A stretch of DNA of 64,000 bases from Alkalimarinus alittae (GTDB lineage: Bacteria; Pseudomonadota; Gammaproteobacteria; Pseudomonadales; Oleiphilaceae). The translations under genes and the position numbers were made by a program. This document shows positions 17,027-26,504 of this stretch, piece by piece. Position 1 is the stretch's first letter, and the number at the start of each line of letters is the position of its first letter. Location of the stretch: positions 3,020,501 to 3,084,500 of the forward strand of contig NZ_CP100390.1 in assembly GCF_026016465.1 (NCBI RefSeq). Reading direction: 5' to 3'. The notes under the pieces are model-generated. The model was given only the letters and a program-made list of their open reading frames with translations, was not told the DNA's origin and made no database searches.

Positions 17027-18922
17027 GTGTTAATAAAAGAACTAAAGCTGTTACTGATAACGCTTATAGTGCTGGCCTTAACTGCTTGTGCTGAAAATAA
17101 AAATTCAAGCGTAGAGCAGGTAAAAAAAACAGATTTTGAAAACAGATCGCCGACACTTAACCGCATAAATGAACCACTGCTAATAGCACCCATGATTGAG
17201 GGCATTCACTATTGTGACGCCCCCCAACATCTAGTGGGTGTAAACAAAGAAACCCCACATTATAAATATTGTGCTAACAACGAGTTTAGCATGATCAAAC
17301 AACTTAAAGATCTTTTAAACAGCCTAGAGCCAAATGGCCCCGAAGGTAAGGTTCAAGTAGGATACACCTACGGTATTGCTGTACTAGGTTTGTATGACAA
17401 AACGCCAGATGGTTGGACACTAAACAAAGACAAAATAACGCGAATTTTTAATAATATACAGCTGGTCGGCCGGCCTACCGTCGTTTATTTTCTGATGAAC
17501 CATTTTGATACTGCTAGCGAGTTAAGCAAAGAGCTCAGTAACGATAAACAAAACTTAATGCAGCTGGCTAACGGTGAACCGCCGATAGAGGTTTATTTTC
17601 AAGCACCCATCATCCCTTATACTTTATCTGTCGATGAAACAATTCCTGTTAATAAGTATAGGTTTGAGGCGCTTCGTGCATTAATAAGTCACTACTCAAC
17701 CCTACCTGAAGAGCAACAAAAGTTAATACATAGTTTTACACTGGCCGGCGAAATACACCACATGTTTGAAGACTTTCAGGGGGGAATGGGCAAGTTTGAT
17801 GACATCAAACTGACTGATTATAGCAAGCATAGCAAACAAGAGTTTCGATATTGGTTAGCAGAAAAGTATGCGACGCTAGATCATCTAAATAGCGAATTAC
17901 TCACAGCATTCCCTTCTTGGGAAGCCGTAGAACCTCCTAGTAAAAACATTAGAACAGAAGCATTAGACGGGTTTTATCAACATGTTGATAGCTACTCTCA
18001 CGGTATGCTTCCAATTTTTGGCTGGTTATGGGATAAAAACTCAAACAATGTAAGAAACATCAAAATTTACCTTAATGGCGAATATCTAGGCAATGCAGAT
18101 CAGAATTTAAACAGATTAGATGTTTACCAAGCTATTAGTGATCTGGATACGCCTAATGTAGGGTTTCGATATGAACTAGACTTTAGTGCACTTGAGCCAG
18201 GTATTCATGACATTCAAGTAGTGGCAGATACTACCGAAGGCGAGTATGAAATGGCTCGTCAAAAATTTGCATATATAAACAGAGAGCAAGATCAACCTAA
18301 AAAAATCAAGCCTGTTAATAAGATCAAATCGCTAGCACCAGCAAGCTCACTAGACTCAGTCAGATATTACGTTGACCACCCTAAGCCATTGATAGACGTA
18401 TATTATAATCCACTAGCTAAGCAGTGGCATCTTTACCGTGAGTCGCAAGTTGAACGTTTTATAACGTACACCTGGAAAGAAGCATTAGCACTTGGAGCTG
18501 AGCAAGAAAAGCTCTATTCACATCAAATCCCCACATATTTAAACTCATCGTGGAATACCGTTTTATTTGCAACAGGTCAGTCAATGAGAACTGAGTCTAA
18601 ATACCTTCCAGGCATTACCTTATATGGTGGAGGCGCTGACGGCGATATAACAAAGCAGATATACCCCGCCATGAAGAGCAGAAAATACGGCGTTCCTGAA
18701 TATCACTCTCAACAATACAAGTCATACGAGCCATCATACAACGCACTCATGACTCACTATTATGGAAATGCCGATTTTGTTTCACCTTACTATATGTCAG
18801 TCGTTCCTGATGACATACACCAAGGAGATGAAGCCCATAAAAAGTTTTTAATTAAAGAAGGGAATGCAAACTATGGCTCTGAGTATCTATATAAAGCAAT
18901 ACAAGAAATCGCTCGCGATTAA
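17027..18922 (+). CDS. Lipoprotein with glycoside hydrolase-like region, function unknown
   Basis: The product has about 631 residues. A signal peptide ends in LALTAC (lipobox Cys near residue 21), so it should be a lipoprotein. The segment around residues 280-310 (EFRYWLAEKYATLDHLNSELL...FPSWEAVEPP) matches the pattern F-x-x-WL-x-x-KY-x-x-x-x-x-LN seen in GH42-type TIM-barrel enzymes. It is followed by a beta-rich domain (GMLPIFGWLWDK, VYQAISDL, DFSALEPGIHDIQVVAD) of the kind appended to surface carbohydrate proteins. I do not recognise the family with confidence. The start is the GTG at 17027, which has TGGAG 6 bases upstream; the ATG at 17015 overlaps that Shine-Dalgarno and has none of its own. 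It may trim or remodel the polysaccharide made by the surrounding genes. Confidence 0.85.
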   Translation: MLIKELKLLLITLIVLALTACAENKNSSVEQVKKTDFENRSPTLNRINEPLLIAPMIEGIHYCDAPQHLVGVNKETPHYKYCANNEFSMIKQLKDLLNSLEPNGPEGKVQVGYTYGIAVLGLYDKTPDGWTLNKDKITRIFNNIQLVGRPTVVYFLMNHFDTASELSKELSNDKQNLMQLANGEPPIEVYFQAPIIPYTLSVDETIPVNKYRFEALRALISHYSTLPEEQQKLIHSFTLAGEIHHMFEDFQGGMGKFDDIKLTDYSKHSKQEFRYWLAEKYATLDHLNSELLTAFPSWEAVEPPSKNIRTEALDGFYQHVDSYSHGMLPIFGWLWDKNSNNVRNIKIYLNGEYLGNADQNLNRLDVYQAISDLDTPNVGFRYELDFSALEPGIHDIQVVADTTEGEYEMARQKFAYINREQDQPKKIKPVNKIKSLAPASSLDSVRYYVDHPKPLIDVYYNPLAKQWHLYRESQVERFITYTWKEALALGAEQEKLYSHQIPTYLNSSWNTVLFATGQSMRTESKYLPGITLYGGGADGDITKQIYPAMKSRKYGVPEYHSQQYKSYEPSYNALMTHYYGNADFVSPYYMSVVPDDIHQGDEAHKKFLIKEGNANYGSEYLYKAIQEIARD

Positions 18923-18987
18923 CAGTCTAACAGCATCGTAAATTAAAAGCCTGGGGCGGGTTGGCAAAAGTAAGTACCTTACAAAAC

Positions 18988-19026
18988 CCGACCAAACTTA
19001 AAAATTTAAAGTGCAGGTCGGTTTTT
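18988..19026 (+). terminator. Probable rho-independent terminator after the lipoprotein gene
   Basis: CCGACC (18988-18993) pairs with GGTCGG (19016-19021), followed by five T. The 22-base loop is long. The GGTCGG arm can instead pair with CCGACCT a little downstream, so alternative folds exist in this convergent intergenic region (18923-19082). Confidence 0.45.
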
Positions 19027-19082
19027 CTAATAAGTCCCGACCTTCGAAAGCTGCCTAACTTTCAGCTTTATATAAAAATACT

Positions 19083-21251
19083 TTATTTAAGAATTTCATG
19101 AATAGGTTTTTGAGATAACTTACGCTTAATATAGCGCTGCATTTTAAAGGGAATAAGGGCAGAAAATTTACCAAAAATAGAATGTTCTCTAATTTTCCAT
19201 AACCGCTTCAGCACCCGCTCTCTTCTGCAAAGGTTATTGCTTGTAACAACATCAAGCCAAAGGCATAACGTCTCAATTGAAACCGTCTCATCACTTTTTC
19301 TTGACCAGTTACCCTTAATGTACCGATCATCATAAAATAAACAACTGCATCCCTCAGCCTGAAGATTACTAGTTTCTATAGCACCTTCAGCAGCCACATT
19401 TAACCAAAAGCTTTTCCACCCATTCACAGACATATCCCAGTTTTTAACGGCACTAAAAGCACGACCCGCCACCCTCTCTGAGAATGCGCCAATGTTAGGC
19501 ACGACCACAGGAAAACCTTTCTCTAACGCGGTACTAAGGGTATAACTATAGGTTTCTGGCCACTGAGCAGGAAACCACATAACATCAGGGTTAATAGCCG
19601 CAATTTTAGCGTCCAACTCATCTAACAAGTATGGCCCATGAGTCGTCACATTACTTGACAAAGGTCGATAAGCATAGCCTAGCAAATGAAATTCTACAGA
19701 ACGTCCATTGAGGCTATCTGCCACCTGCTCTAAAACATCAGCCCCTTTTTCGCGACTAATTGCACCCAAAACCAAAACACGCAGCTTTCTTTTTGACTGG
19801 CTACCAAACCCAAACAAAGGCGCAGGATGCTGAGTCGAATTCTTAGAATCCGGATGCCATGCCACAACCGTATTATCTAAAGCAAAATCCCTTAAAAACC
19901 GATTACGCGTATCGTAAGATGGAAAAATAACGCGACTTGCCCCCACCAACAAACCAACCTGATTACCTCGCCATGTTTCAGCAGAAACAGGGATGGGGTA
20001 ATGCTCAATACAACGTTCATCTCGTGAAGCACGATCTTCACAATACACACCATGCTTATCTGTTAGTGTAGGGTTTCCATTTATAAAGTAATAATCATGA
20101 ACAGTAACATCATATTCACAGTCCAAATCTGCAGCAATCGCCCATAAACGTGTAGGCAGCCCCATAACATGATGAAAATGTACAAACCCCACCCCAAGAT
20201 ACCTGCACAACAGTAACAAGTCGTCATATTGGCTGGCAATGTTAAACTCTAGTGAATCCTTAATGTGCTCAGTCAACGAAAAAGACAGTTTTACAACACC
20301 CTCACTACAAGGGTAAAGCCGTAATGTAATTGCCCTCGACTCAACATGCGCTGCCAGCTCTTCAACATGCTGCACCACGCCGCCGCCCAAGCCGTGATCA
20401 ATTGAAAGTATTTTAGGCCGTTGATCATTCGCCAGTAGCGACAATAAAAACTTCAGTCTATAGGGTTTAGCTGGATCCTTATTGATGAAAGCATGAACAT
20501 CACCTTGGTAATTAGGGTGAAGACCATTGAGTAATTCAAGCGCTCGATCTTTACGAGGGTCTTGTTCGTCAGCAAAACTAACCCCTCCTTTGTGGTAAAC
20601 AAACACATTCATTAAATGAACATTCCGCCAACCTGCTTTAATAGCCCGCTGACACCAATCATTTTCTTCACCGTAACCCTTGCCAAATGTATCCACATCA
20701 AAAAGGCCTACCTTATTCAGGCAATCGCGCCTTATAAACATACAAAAGCCAACGCCTGTCGGAATATCAACAACACTTCCTTCAGGGTTAGATGAAGCGC
20801 AAATAGCATCAAGCTTTTTCACGCTTAAACCGTTAAACAACGCATTATCTTCACAAAAGTTAGGAAAACTACAAATAGTCGCATTATTAGAAAAAGGTGT
20901 CACAGAACCAATATTAGGTTCACTATAAGCAGCCACTGCAATACGTTCTAACCAGTCGTTTTCAACTTCAACATCACTGTTCAATAACAACACATCATGC
21001 AAAGGGTTTAATGACATCCCCTTATTGACCGTAGCCACAAAGCCCAAATTTTCTGCATTTTCTAACAACTGAAAGCCGCCTGTTTTAGCGCGCGCTCTCA
21101 GATACTCCGTCACTTCTATTTCTGGCGAGCAATCATTAATAACCACTAACTGCGAAGCTCCAGAAGGTAACGTCCTAAGCGCAGACTCTATGCATTCTTT
21201 TGTCTCTTCCAAGCCCCGATATACCGGCACAATTACATCTATCATATTCAT
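19083..21251 (-). CDS. Two-domain glycosyltransferase (GT2 N-terminal, GT-B C-terminal)
   Basis: The product has about 722 residues. Residues 1-230 are a GT2 domain (MIDVIVPVYRGLEETKECIES, NLGFVATVNKGM, DVLLLNSDVEVENDW, FGKGYGEENDWCQRA). From about 275 on there is a GT4-type GT-B domain starting at RPKILSIDHGLGGGVVQH, with LRVLVLGAISREKGADVL, EFHLLGYAYRP and the donor segment TALEKGFPVVVP. Bifunctional proteins of this layout are common in ABC-transporter O-antigen loci, where one polypeptide extends the chain with two linkages. I use the ATG at 21251 (GAG 7 bases upstream); a TTG lies 12 bases earlier. It is the last of four leftward genes starting at 25329. Confidence 0.9.
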   Translation of the reverse strand: MNMIDVIVPVYRGLEETKECIESALRTLPSGASQLVVINDCSPEIEVTEYLRARAKTGGFQLLENAENLGFVATVNKGMSLNPLHDVLLLNSDVEVENDWLERIAVAAYSEPNIGSVTPFSNNATICSFPNFCEDNALFNGLSVKKLDAICASSNPEGSVVDIPTGVGFCMFIRRDCLNKVGLFDVDTFGKGYGEENDWCQRAIKAGWRNVHLMNVFVYHKGGVSFADEQDPRKDRALELLNGLHPNYQGDVHAFINKDPAKPYRLKFLLSLLANDQRPKILSIDHGLGGGVVQHVEELAAHVESRAITLRLYPCSEGVVKLSFSLTEHIKDSLEFNIASQYDDLLLLCRYLGVGFVHFHHVMGLPTRLWAIAADLDCEYDVTVHDYYFINGNPTLTDKHGVYCEDRASRDERCIEHYPIPVSAETWRGNQVGLLVGASRVIFPSYDTRNRFLRDFALDNTVVAWHPDSKNSTQHPAPLFGFGSQSKRKLRVLVLGAISREKGADVLEQVADSLNGRSVEFHLLGYAYRPLSSNVTTHGPYLLDELDAKIAAINPDVMWFPAQWPETYSYTLSTALEKGFPVVVPNIGAFSERVAGRAFSAVKNWDMSVNGWKSFWLNVAAEGAIETSNLQAEGCSCLFYDDRYIKGNWSRKSDETVSIETLCLWLDVVTSNNLCRRERVLKRLWKIREHSIFGKFSALIPFKMQRYIKRKLSQKPIHEILK

Positions 21252-21268
21252 AAACTTACTCAATGCCT

Positions 21269-22534
21269 TTATCGACCCAATACACGCTTAACACGACCAA
21301 CCAAAGAAGTATTCCTTAACCTCTCTAACACACTAATTCTGTCAGCCAAAGCAGCGTTTTCCTGCTCAAGAAAAGTGATTGTTTCACTCTTTTTCTGTAA
21401 ATCTAAGGCTAACTGTTTGATAACTAAATCCTTCTCTTTAATGACCTCAATAGCATGCTCGTACTCTCGAACTAGCCCTTCGGAGGCCTGGTCTTTTTCC
21501 TGAATCACAGAAACAGCGTGCTCATACTCCTTTGACACCCGCTTAACGTCTTCTTCTTTTTCAGTAACCACGCTCAGCGCATAAGAATGAGCCTCTTCTA
21601 GAGCCATAATATTGGCATCTTTTGCTTTAATAGTCTCAACCGCATGTGTGTGCTGCTCACCAATGACGTTCAGTTTTTCTTGATTAACACGCTGCAATTC
21701 GTCAGTTGTCTGGTCACGCCATTGGTGGGTTTTTCTAAGTAGCTCATAAAAATCAACTGAGGAATAATGACTCAGCCACTTATTATAAATAGCCAAGTAA
21801 GCACCCTCAACCTGCACTGCATCATGCACGCCCGATGCATTATCGTGCAAACGATAAACGCTAGTCACATCAGAAGTCGCTATAAAAGGAATCTTCTCAC
21901 TGACCTGCAACCAAAAATCCCAATCTTCAAAAAGATCAAGAGCAGTATCAAAGCGAACCCCGGCATCGACCACAGCTCGGCTAAAAAGCACACTCATGAT
22001 AGGTAAATAGTTACTATAAAACAGATGATTCCTATCAAAGGCAGTATTATATACTTTTATTTCCTGCTCAATCTCTGCACCTTCACTGTTTTCGCCAACA
22101 CCCACCAAAACCGCTTTTGTGGCAGAGTAAACTGCACACTCAGGATACCCTGTATCAACCCTCTCCAGATCCGAAGCACACAAATGTGAAACCAACGATG
22201 AAAGATGAGTAGGTAGCCAATAATCATCATCATCCAGAAAACAAATATAATCGCCCTTCGCGCCTTCTAACCCTTGGTTGGCCGCCGCTGTGCGCCCTAC
22301 ATTTGTCTCTAGTTGAAGCAGCTCAAGCACCAGATTATCCTTTACCTCTGCGCTGTTTTTGCTATCATCTAAACTGCTAACAACATCACTAACATCTACG
22401 CCGCCATCATTCACAATCACGACATGAACAGGTCGATAATCTTGTAAAATAATAGACTCAAGGCAAACCCTTAATGTCTCCGGCCTGTCTTTAGTTCTAA
22501 CGATAACGCTTACCAGAGGCCGTAGCACAGGCAT
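21269..22534 (-). CDS. Glycosyltransferase family 2 with C-terminal coiled coil
   Basis: The 421-residue protein has an N-terminal GT-A domain (RPLVSVIVRTKDRPETLRVC, NVGRTAAANQGL, DYICFLDDDDYW) followed from about residue 270 to 405 by a long heptad-rich region containing repeated units of the form EHAVSVIQEKD / EHAIEVIKEKD, ending in NTSLVGRVKRVLGR. Coiled-coil extensions with such repeats occur in O-antigen transferases of ABC-dependent systems and may measure chain length or mediate complex formation. The DDDD run is the metal/UDP site. The next gene starts 18 bases after its stop. Confidence 0.9.
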   Translation of the reverse strand: MPVLRPLVSVIVRTKDRPETLRVCLESIILQDYRPVHVVIVNDGGVDVSDVVSSLDDSKNSAEVKDNLVLELLQLETNVGRTAAANQGLEGAKGDYICFLDDDDYWLPTHLSSLVSHLCASDLERVDTGYPECAVYSATKAVLVGVGENSEGAEIEQEIKVYNTAFDRNHLFYSNYLPIMSVLFSRAVVDAGVRFDTALDLFEDWDFWLQVSEKIPFIATSDVTSVYRLHDNASGVHDAVQVEGAYLAIYNKWLSHYSSVDFYELLRKTHQWRDQTTDELQRVNQEKLNVIGEQHTHAVETIKAKDANIMALEEAHSYALSVVTEKEEDVKRVSKEYEHAVSVIQEKDQASEGLVREYEHAIEVIKEKDLVIKQLALDLQKKSETITFLEQENAALADRISVLERLRNTSLVGRVKRVLGR

Positions 22535-22663
22535 TTATTTACTCCCGAGAATAATAGTTTAAACACCTAAACAAAAAACCGCACAGTTTACAATACTCCC
22601 CAACCCCATACAATAACGAGCCTGAGCCAACAGTACAGTTCAACACATAATGGCGATAGGACA

Positions 22664-24274
22664 TCACTCTGAATTGATCAAAACCTCCAGTGTTTCTGAA
22701 AACCACCAATGAGTGCCGTCGGTGGCATATACTTGATACTTTTCATTATCTCGAGGCCTAACAAATCGTTCTGAAAACTGGGTTGTCGCCACCGAAAAAG
22801 CACGCTCCACAAAAAGTATGCCTGCGCTATACGAAGGCGACACATTAACATCCCACTCCAATACCCCGCGGTTAAACTGAACAGGTTTATGTAAAGTCAA
22901 CGAGGCATTCATAGCCTTACAGCGAGCTTTTAGCGTACTCAGCTCTATTCTATTACCTTCAGAGTCAAATAATACATACGTAGAAGCCGAATTCAGTGCT
23001 TGCAGGCAATTTAGGGTGAAGAATACAGGACGTTCGCCCATTAAATTAATGACATTCATCAATGCGCCCTGCTTAAAATTAAGGGGCAACAGCAACGATA
23101 ATAAAGAAGAACCCTCACCTAACTCAGATAAAACAAATTGCGTAATAATATAATCTACTTTCTTAGTTTCGATAGCCTTAAGCTTTTGGGCCGCTTGATA
23201 TTGCAGAAAAAGAGAAACAAAGAAAGCACAGACAATAACACCCACCTTAACGTGCTCAGAAGCCTTATTAAAAAGCACTACACATATAGCCACAATTAAA
23301 GCACAGTCAAAAGCGAAGAATATTCTATCCGCATGCTGGTCAGAATATATAATTCCATGAACAGCCCCCAATGCAGGCAGCGAAAATAACAGCGCCACAG
23401 CAAAAAAACTCAAGAATTTTTTAGGGTCTAGTACCATTGCAATCACAGCAAAGACTATGATTAAAAACTTTGCATTAAGATACCAAAGAAAAAACGCCCC
23501 CCATTGAGCCCCGTTCACGCCAAGAATCTCAACTGCATAACCATCACCAGAACGCCCGTCTTGAGAAAGGCCGATAACATGCCAACGTAAAGCAATATGC
23601 AGCGCCACCGTCAACACAAAAGCGCCGAGTGCGTAAAGGTCACGCTTCTTCAAAGCATACAGCATCAGTACCAAGGCAGAGATAATGTAAACCTCTTTTG
23701 ACTGCAAAGATAAGAACAGCGCAATAGCAACAAATAACAACCTAACCCACTGAGTCTCCCTCTCCCTTTCCCACTCCCACTCCCACTCCCCAAAATACAG
23801 CAAAAAAGCAATGAGACTAAATATACCCCCCACCAGATAATGTGTGGTATAAAAACGCGAGATCAAAGTGAGTATTGCCTCACTTGAAAACATTAAAACA
23901 ACCACAAAAATAGACGCCCAATAGTCCTTTGTGATTTTAAAACACAGCTGGGCACACAGCGCAGACACAACCCCAAAACATAACAACTGAAAAACCAAAA
24001 AACTACTGGGGTTTAGCCCTGTAAAGATCCATAAAAACTTATAAATGCTCAACGCGACAGGCGTATAATGAGCCGCAGAGAGTTGCTGATAAATTTCAGG
24101 CTTGTAATAAACCTCAAACCAGCCATACCTGGCAGCCACTTCTAAGATGTGAGCATCATCTTCAGAAAAAGACGACCACCCCAGCAACAAGTACAAACCG
24201 CCCAGCAGAGCAAAGCTAATAACTACAAAATGGATCAGCGGGTAATTTAAAAACCTAAAGGGCTTTAATAGCAT
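22664..24274 (-). CDS. Multi-helix membrane protein, probable GT-C glycosyltransferase
   Basis: The 536-residue protein has about ten to twelve hydrophobic helices in the first 370 residues and a soluble C-terminal domain. The first loop contains SFSEDDAHILEVAARYGWFE; an acidic pair shortly after the first helix is typical of polyprenyl-phosphate-sugar-dependent GT-C enzymes (ArnT/PMT, Gtr). It follows a GtrB-like gene by 14 bases, so it probably uses that enzyme's polyprenyl-phospho-sugar in the periplasm. An unusual low-complexity stretch EWEWEWERERE is encoded by a hexamer repeat (see findings). Confidence 0.8.
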   Translation of the reverse strand: MLLKPFRFLNYPLIHFVVISFALLGGLYLLLGWSSFSEDDAHILEVAARYGWFEVYYKPEIYQQLSAAHYTPVALSIYKFLWIFTGLNPSSFLVFQLLCFGVVSALCAQLCFKITKDYWASIFVVVLMFSSEAILTLISRFYTTHYLVGGIFSLIAFLLYFGEWEWEWERERETQWVRLLFVAIALFLSLQSKEVYIISALVLMLYALKKRDLYALGAFVLTVALHIALRWHVIGLSQDGRSGDGYAVEILGVNGAQWGAFFLWYLNAKFLIIVFAVIAMVLDPKKFLSFFAVALLFSLPALGAVHGIIYSDQHADRIFFAFDCALIVAICVVLFNKASEHVKVGVIVCAFFVSLFLQYQAAQKLKAIETKKVDYIITQFVLSELGEGSSLLSLLLPLNFKQGALMNVINLMGERPVFFTLNCLQALNSASTYVLFDSEGNRIELSTLKARCKAMNASLTLHKPVQFNRGVLEWDVNVSPSYSAGILFVERAFSVATTQFSERFVRPRDNEKYQVYATDGTHWWFSETLEVLINSE

Positions 24275-24288
24275 GTATTTATAGACTC

Positions 24289-25329
24289 TTAGCGGGTATT
24301 TTTGTTTCTAGCGGGGGAATGGTCACTTGCTGCATGAGCAGGTATTTCATGAGCAGGTATTTCATGAGCAGGGCCACTTTTAACACAGGTATGATGGTTT
24401 CTAACAATATAGATAGGCCTTTGCTTGCTTTCGCTATAAATTCTTCCAATATATGCGCCTAGCACCCCAATCCCCATCAATTGAACACCGCCCAAAAAGA
24501 GTACCGCGACCAAAATAGAGGCATACCCAGGTACATCAACACCAAACGCCAGCGTTTTAACAATAATCCAACTACCGCTAACCAATGCGACCAAAGAAAT
24601 AACGACACCCGCATAAACCCAAACAGAGAGGGGCACAGCACTAAAGCTGGTTATACCTTCAATCGCCAGCCCCCAAAGTTTTTTAGTATTAAAAGATGAA
24701 ACACCTGAATGACGCGACTCAACCTCAAACTCAACAACCGTTTGGCGAAAGCCCACCCATGCAAAAAGCCCTTTCATAAAGCGCCTTCTTTCAGGCAGCG
24801 CTTTAAGCGCGTCAACAACGCATCGATCCATTAAACGAAAATCACCCACATCCCTCGGGATTTCGCAATCTGATATGCGGTTATGTAAAAGGTAAAACCA
24901 ACCCGTCACCAGTCGCTGCAACGAATGGTCGGTATCTCTCGATAAACGCCGAGCTAAAACAACATCGCTACCTGCCTCCCAATGGCTGAGCATCTCATCA
25001 ATCAATTCAGGGGGGTGTTGAAGATCTGCATCCATAGGGATAACAGCATGCCCTTTAGCCGCATCAATGCCGGCGGTTAAAGCCGCTTCTTTTCCAAAAT
25101 TCCTAGACAACTCAATCACTGAAATACAAGGGTTACGCTCTGCATGGCAAAGCAGCTTTGTTAACGTATCATCCTGGCTTCCGTCATCAATACAAAGTAT
25201 TTCGTAATCATACTCAGTAAGGGCATTTAGGGTTGTTTCTAATCTAAAGAAAAACGCATCAAGGCTGCCCCCTTCATTAAAACAAGGAACCACCAAAGAA
25301 ATACACCGTTTTGAACCCGTAAGCGCCAT
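24289..25329 (-). CDS. Polyprenyl-phosphate glycosyltransferase, GtrB/DPM1-like
   Basis: The product has about 346 residues: a GT2 domain (ISLVVPCFNEGGSLDAFF, DDGSQDDTL, RNFGKEAALTAGIDAA, PMDADLQHPPELI) followed by two membrane helices near residues 215-270 and a basic tail, the layout of GtrB and YfdH-type bactoprenol glucosyltransferases. Reaction: NDP-sugar plus undecaprenyl phosphate to undecaprenyl-phosphate-sugar. I use the ATG at 25329 because the family starts just before the LVVPCFNE strand; an upstream start would add 25 residues with no family match. The C-terminus carries a threefold 15-base repeat encoding (A)HEIP units. It pairs with the GT-C gene downstream and perhaps gtrA at 16.2 kb. 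Confidence 0.88.
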   Translation of the reverse strand: MALTGSKRCISLVVPCFNEGGSLDAFFFRLETTLNALTEYDYEILCIDDGSQDDTLTKLLCHAERNPCISVIELSRNFGKEAALTAGIDAAKGHAVIPMDADLQHPPELIDEMLSHWEAGSDVVLARRLSRDTDHSLQRLVTGWFYLLHNRISDCEIPRDVGDFRLMDRCVVDALKALPERRRFMKGLFAWVGFRQTVVEFEVESRHSGVSSFNTKKLWGLAIEGITSFSAVPLSVWVYAGVVISLVALVSGSWIIVKTLAFGVDVPGYASILVAVLFLGGVQLMGIGVLGAYIGRIYSESKQRPIYIVRNHHTCVKSGPAHEIPAHEIPAHAASDHSPARNKNTR

Positions 25330-25688
25330 TATATAATCCAACGTGAAAAACCAAACCAATATAACCCTAAAAGCACCTTTATCATGGCAAGTAATGAATG
25401 CCAAAAAGCTATAAAAACTACAGTAAACCTGCTTACGTTTGTTACACGCACAGATCCAGTCAGAGGGTATATATCTGTAACAGGTTATTTTACTGTATAA
25501 ACTGCCTTATATAAACAATTAGAGCCAATCTAACCTGGCTTACACGCTCTCTCACCACCCCCCTTTAATTAAAAAACCACCCCCAACCTTAAAGCAACCG
25601 TCAAACTGACCCATTAATGCACATTGCGTGAAAAAAGCCTTAATGGTATGGTGAGCCCGATTTATTTACTGCAAATTAAGGGAGCTGC
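25330..25688. other. Divergent promoter region between the glycosyltransferase operon and wzm
   Basis: This region of about 360 bases sits between divergently read genes and must contain both promoters. It is AT-rich with TATA-like stretches around 25468-25500, but I cannot pick a -35/-10 pair with normal spacing. GGGAG lies before the wzm ATG. Confidence 0.5.
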
Positions 25689-26504
25689 ATGGTTAGCATC
25701 AAATGGCTAAAAGGTTATTTTTTTCCCTCTCAACAAAAAGGGTTGCTCTACCAACTTGTAAAACGTGAGATCAAACAAAAATTCCAAGGCTCTTGGTTAG
25801 GTCTAGGGTGGGCAATACTCACCCCAATAGCCATGCTCGGTGTTTACACCTTTGTCTTCCGCTCAGTACTCAAGGCGAAGTGGCCCGGCAGCGCAACCGA
25901 CTCTGATGCAGAGTTTGCCCTACAGCTATTCTCGGGCCTATTAGTGTTTACACTGTTCAGCGAGGTCATTGGCAGAGCTCCAACGCTTATTTCTGATCAA
26001 CCCAATATGGTCAAAAAAGTAATCTTCCCCCTACCCATCCTCCCCTGGGTCAGTGTGAGTGCATCCGCTTTTTTTGCACTACTCAGCTTACTGGTATTAA
26101 TAGCCGCCTCATGGATCACGCGTGGTGAACTCACCATCCACCTAGCTGCCTTACCACTTATTGTTATAGCTTTTGCCCCTATTTTGCTCGGTCTTAGCTG
26201 GTTGTTATCATCCCTGGGGGTTTACCTGCGAGACTTAGGCCACATAGTCGGCTTAATTCTGACGCCTTTAATGTTTTTATCCCCTATATTTTACCCCATC
26301 ACTGCCCTGCCCGATTTAGTACAAGAGCTTATGATATGGAACCCCTTAGCCCTCATTATCGATTCAGTTAGGCTGGTCGTACTCCATGCAGAATGGCCAA
26401 ATTTTTATGCACTAGGGCTTTATTTAATGTTTTCTATCACCATAGCCGTAATGGGTGCTGCATGCTTCCACAAAACACGCAAAGGGTTTGCCGATGTCCT
26501 CTGA
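25689..26504 (+). CDS. wzm: ABC-2 type polysaccharide exporter permease Wzm
   Basis: The 271-residue protein has six hydrophobic helices and the Wzm/KpsM signature near the N-terminus (LVKREIKQKFQGSWLGLGWAILTP). It forms the membrane channel through which a complete undecaprenyl-linked O-polysaccharide or capsule is moved to the periplasm. The next gene, wzt, overlaps its end by 11 bases. The presence of Wzm/Wzt next to several transferases defines an ABC-dependent pathway separate from the Wzx/Wzy cluster at 1-15 kb. Confidence 0.94.
   Translation: MVSIKWLKGYFFPSQQKGLLYQLVKREIKQKFQGSWLGLGWAILTPIAMLGVYTFVFRSVLKAKWPGSATDSDAEFALQLFSGLLVFTLFSEVIGRAPTLISDQPNMVKKVIFPLPILPWVSVSASAFFALLSLLVLIAASWITRGELTIHLAALPLIVIAFAPILLGLSWLLSSLGVYLRDLGHIVGLILTPLMFLSPIFYPITALPDLVQELMIWNPLALIIDSVRLVVLHAEWPNFYALGLYLMFSITIAVMGAACFHKTRKGFADVL

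Noticed and set aside
26455-26493. Longer start of wzt
   Set aside because: The extra residues only duplicate the coding end of wzm; the ATG at 26494 gives the usual overlap and family N-terminus.
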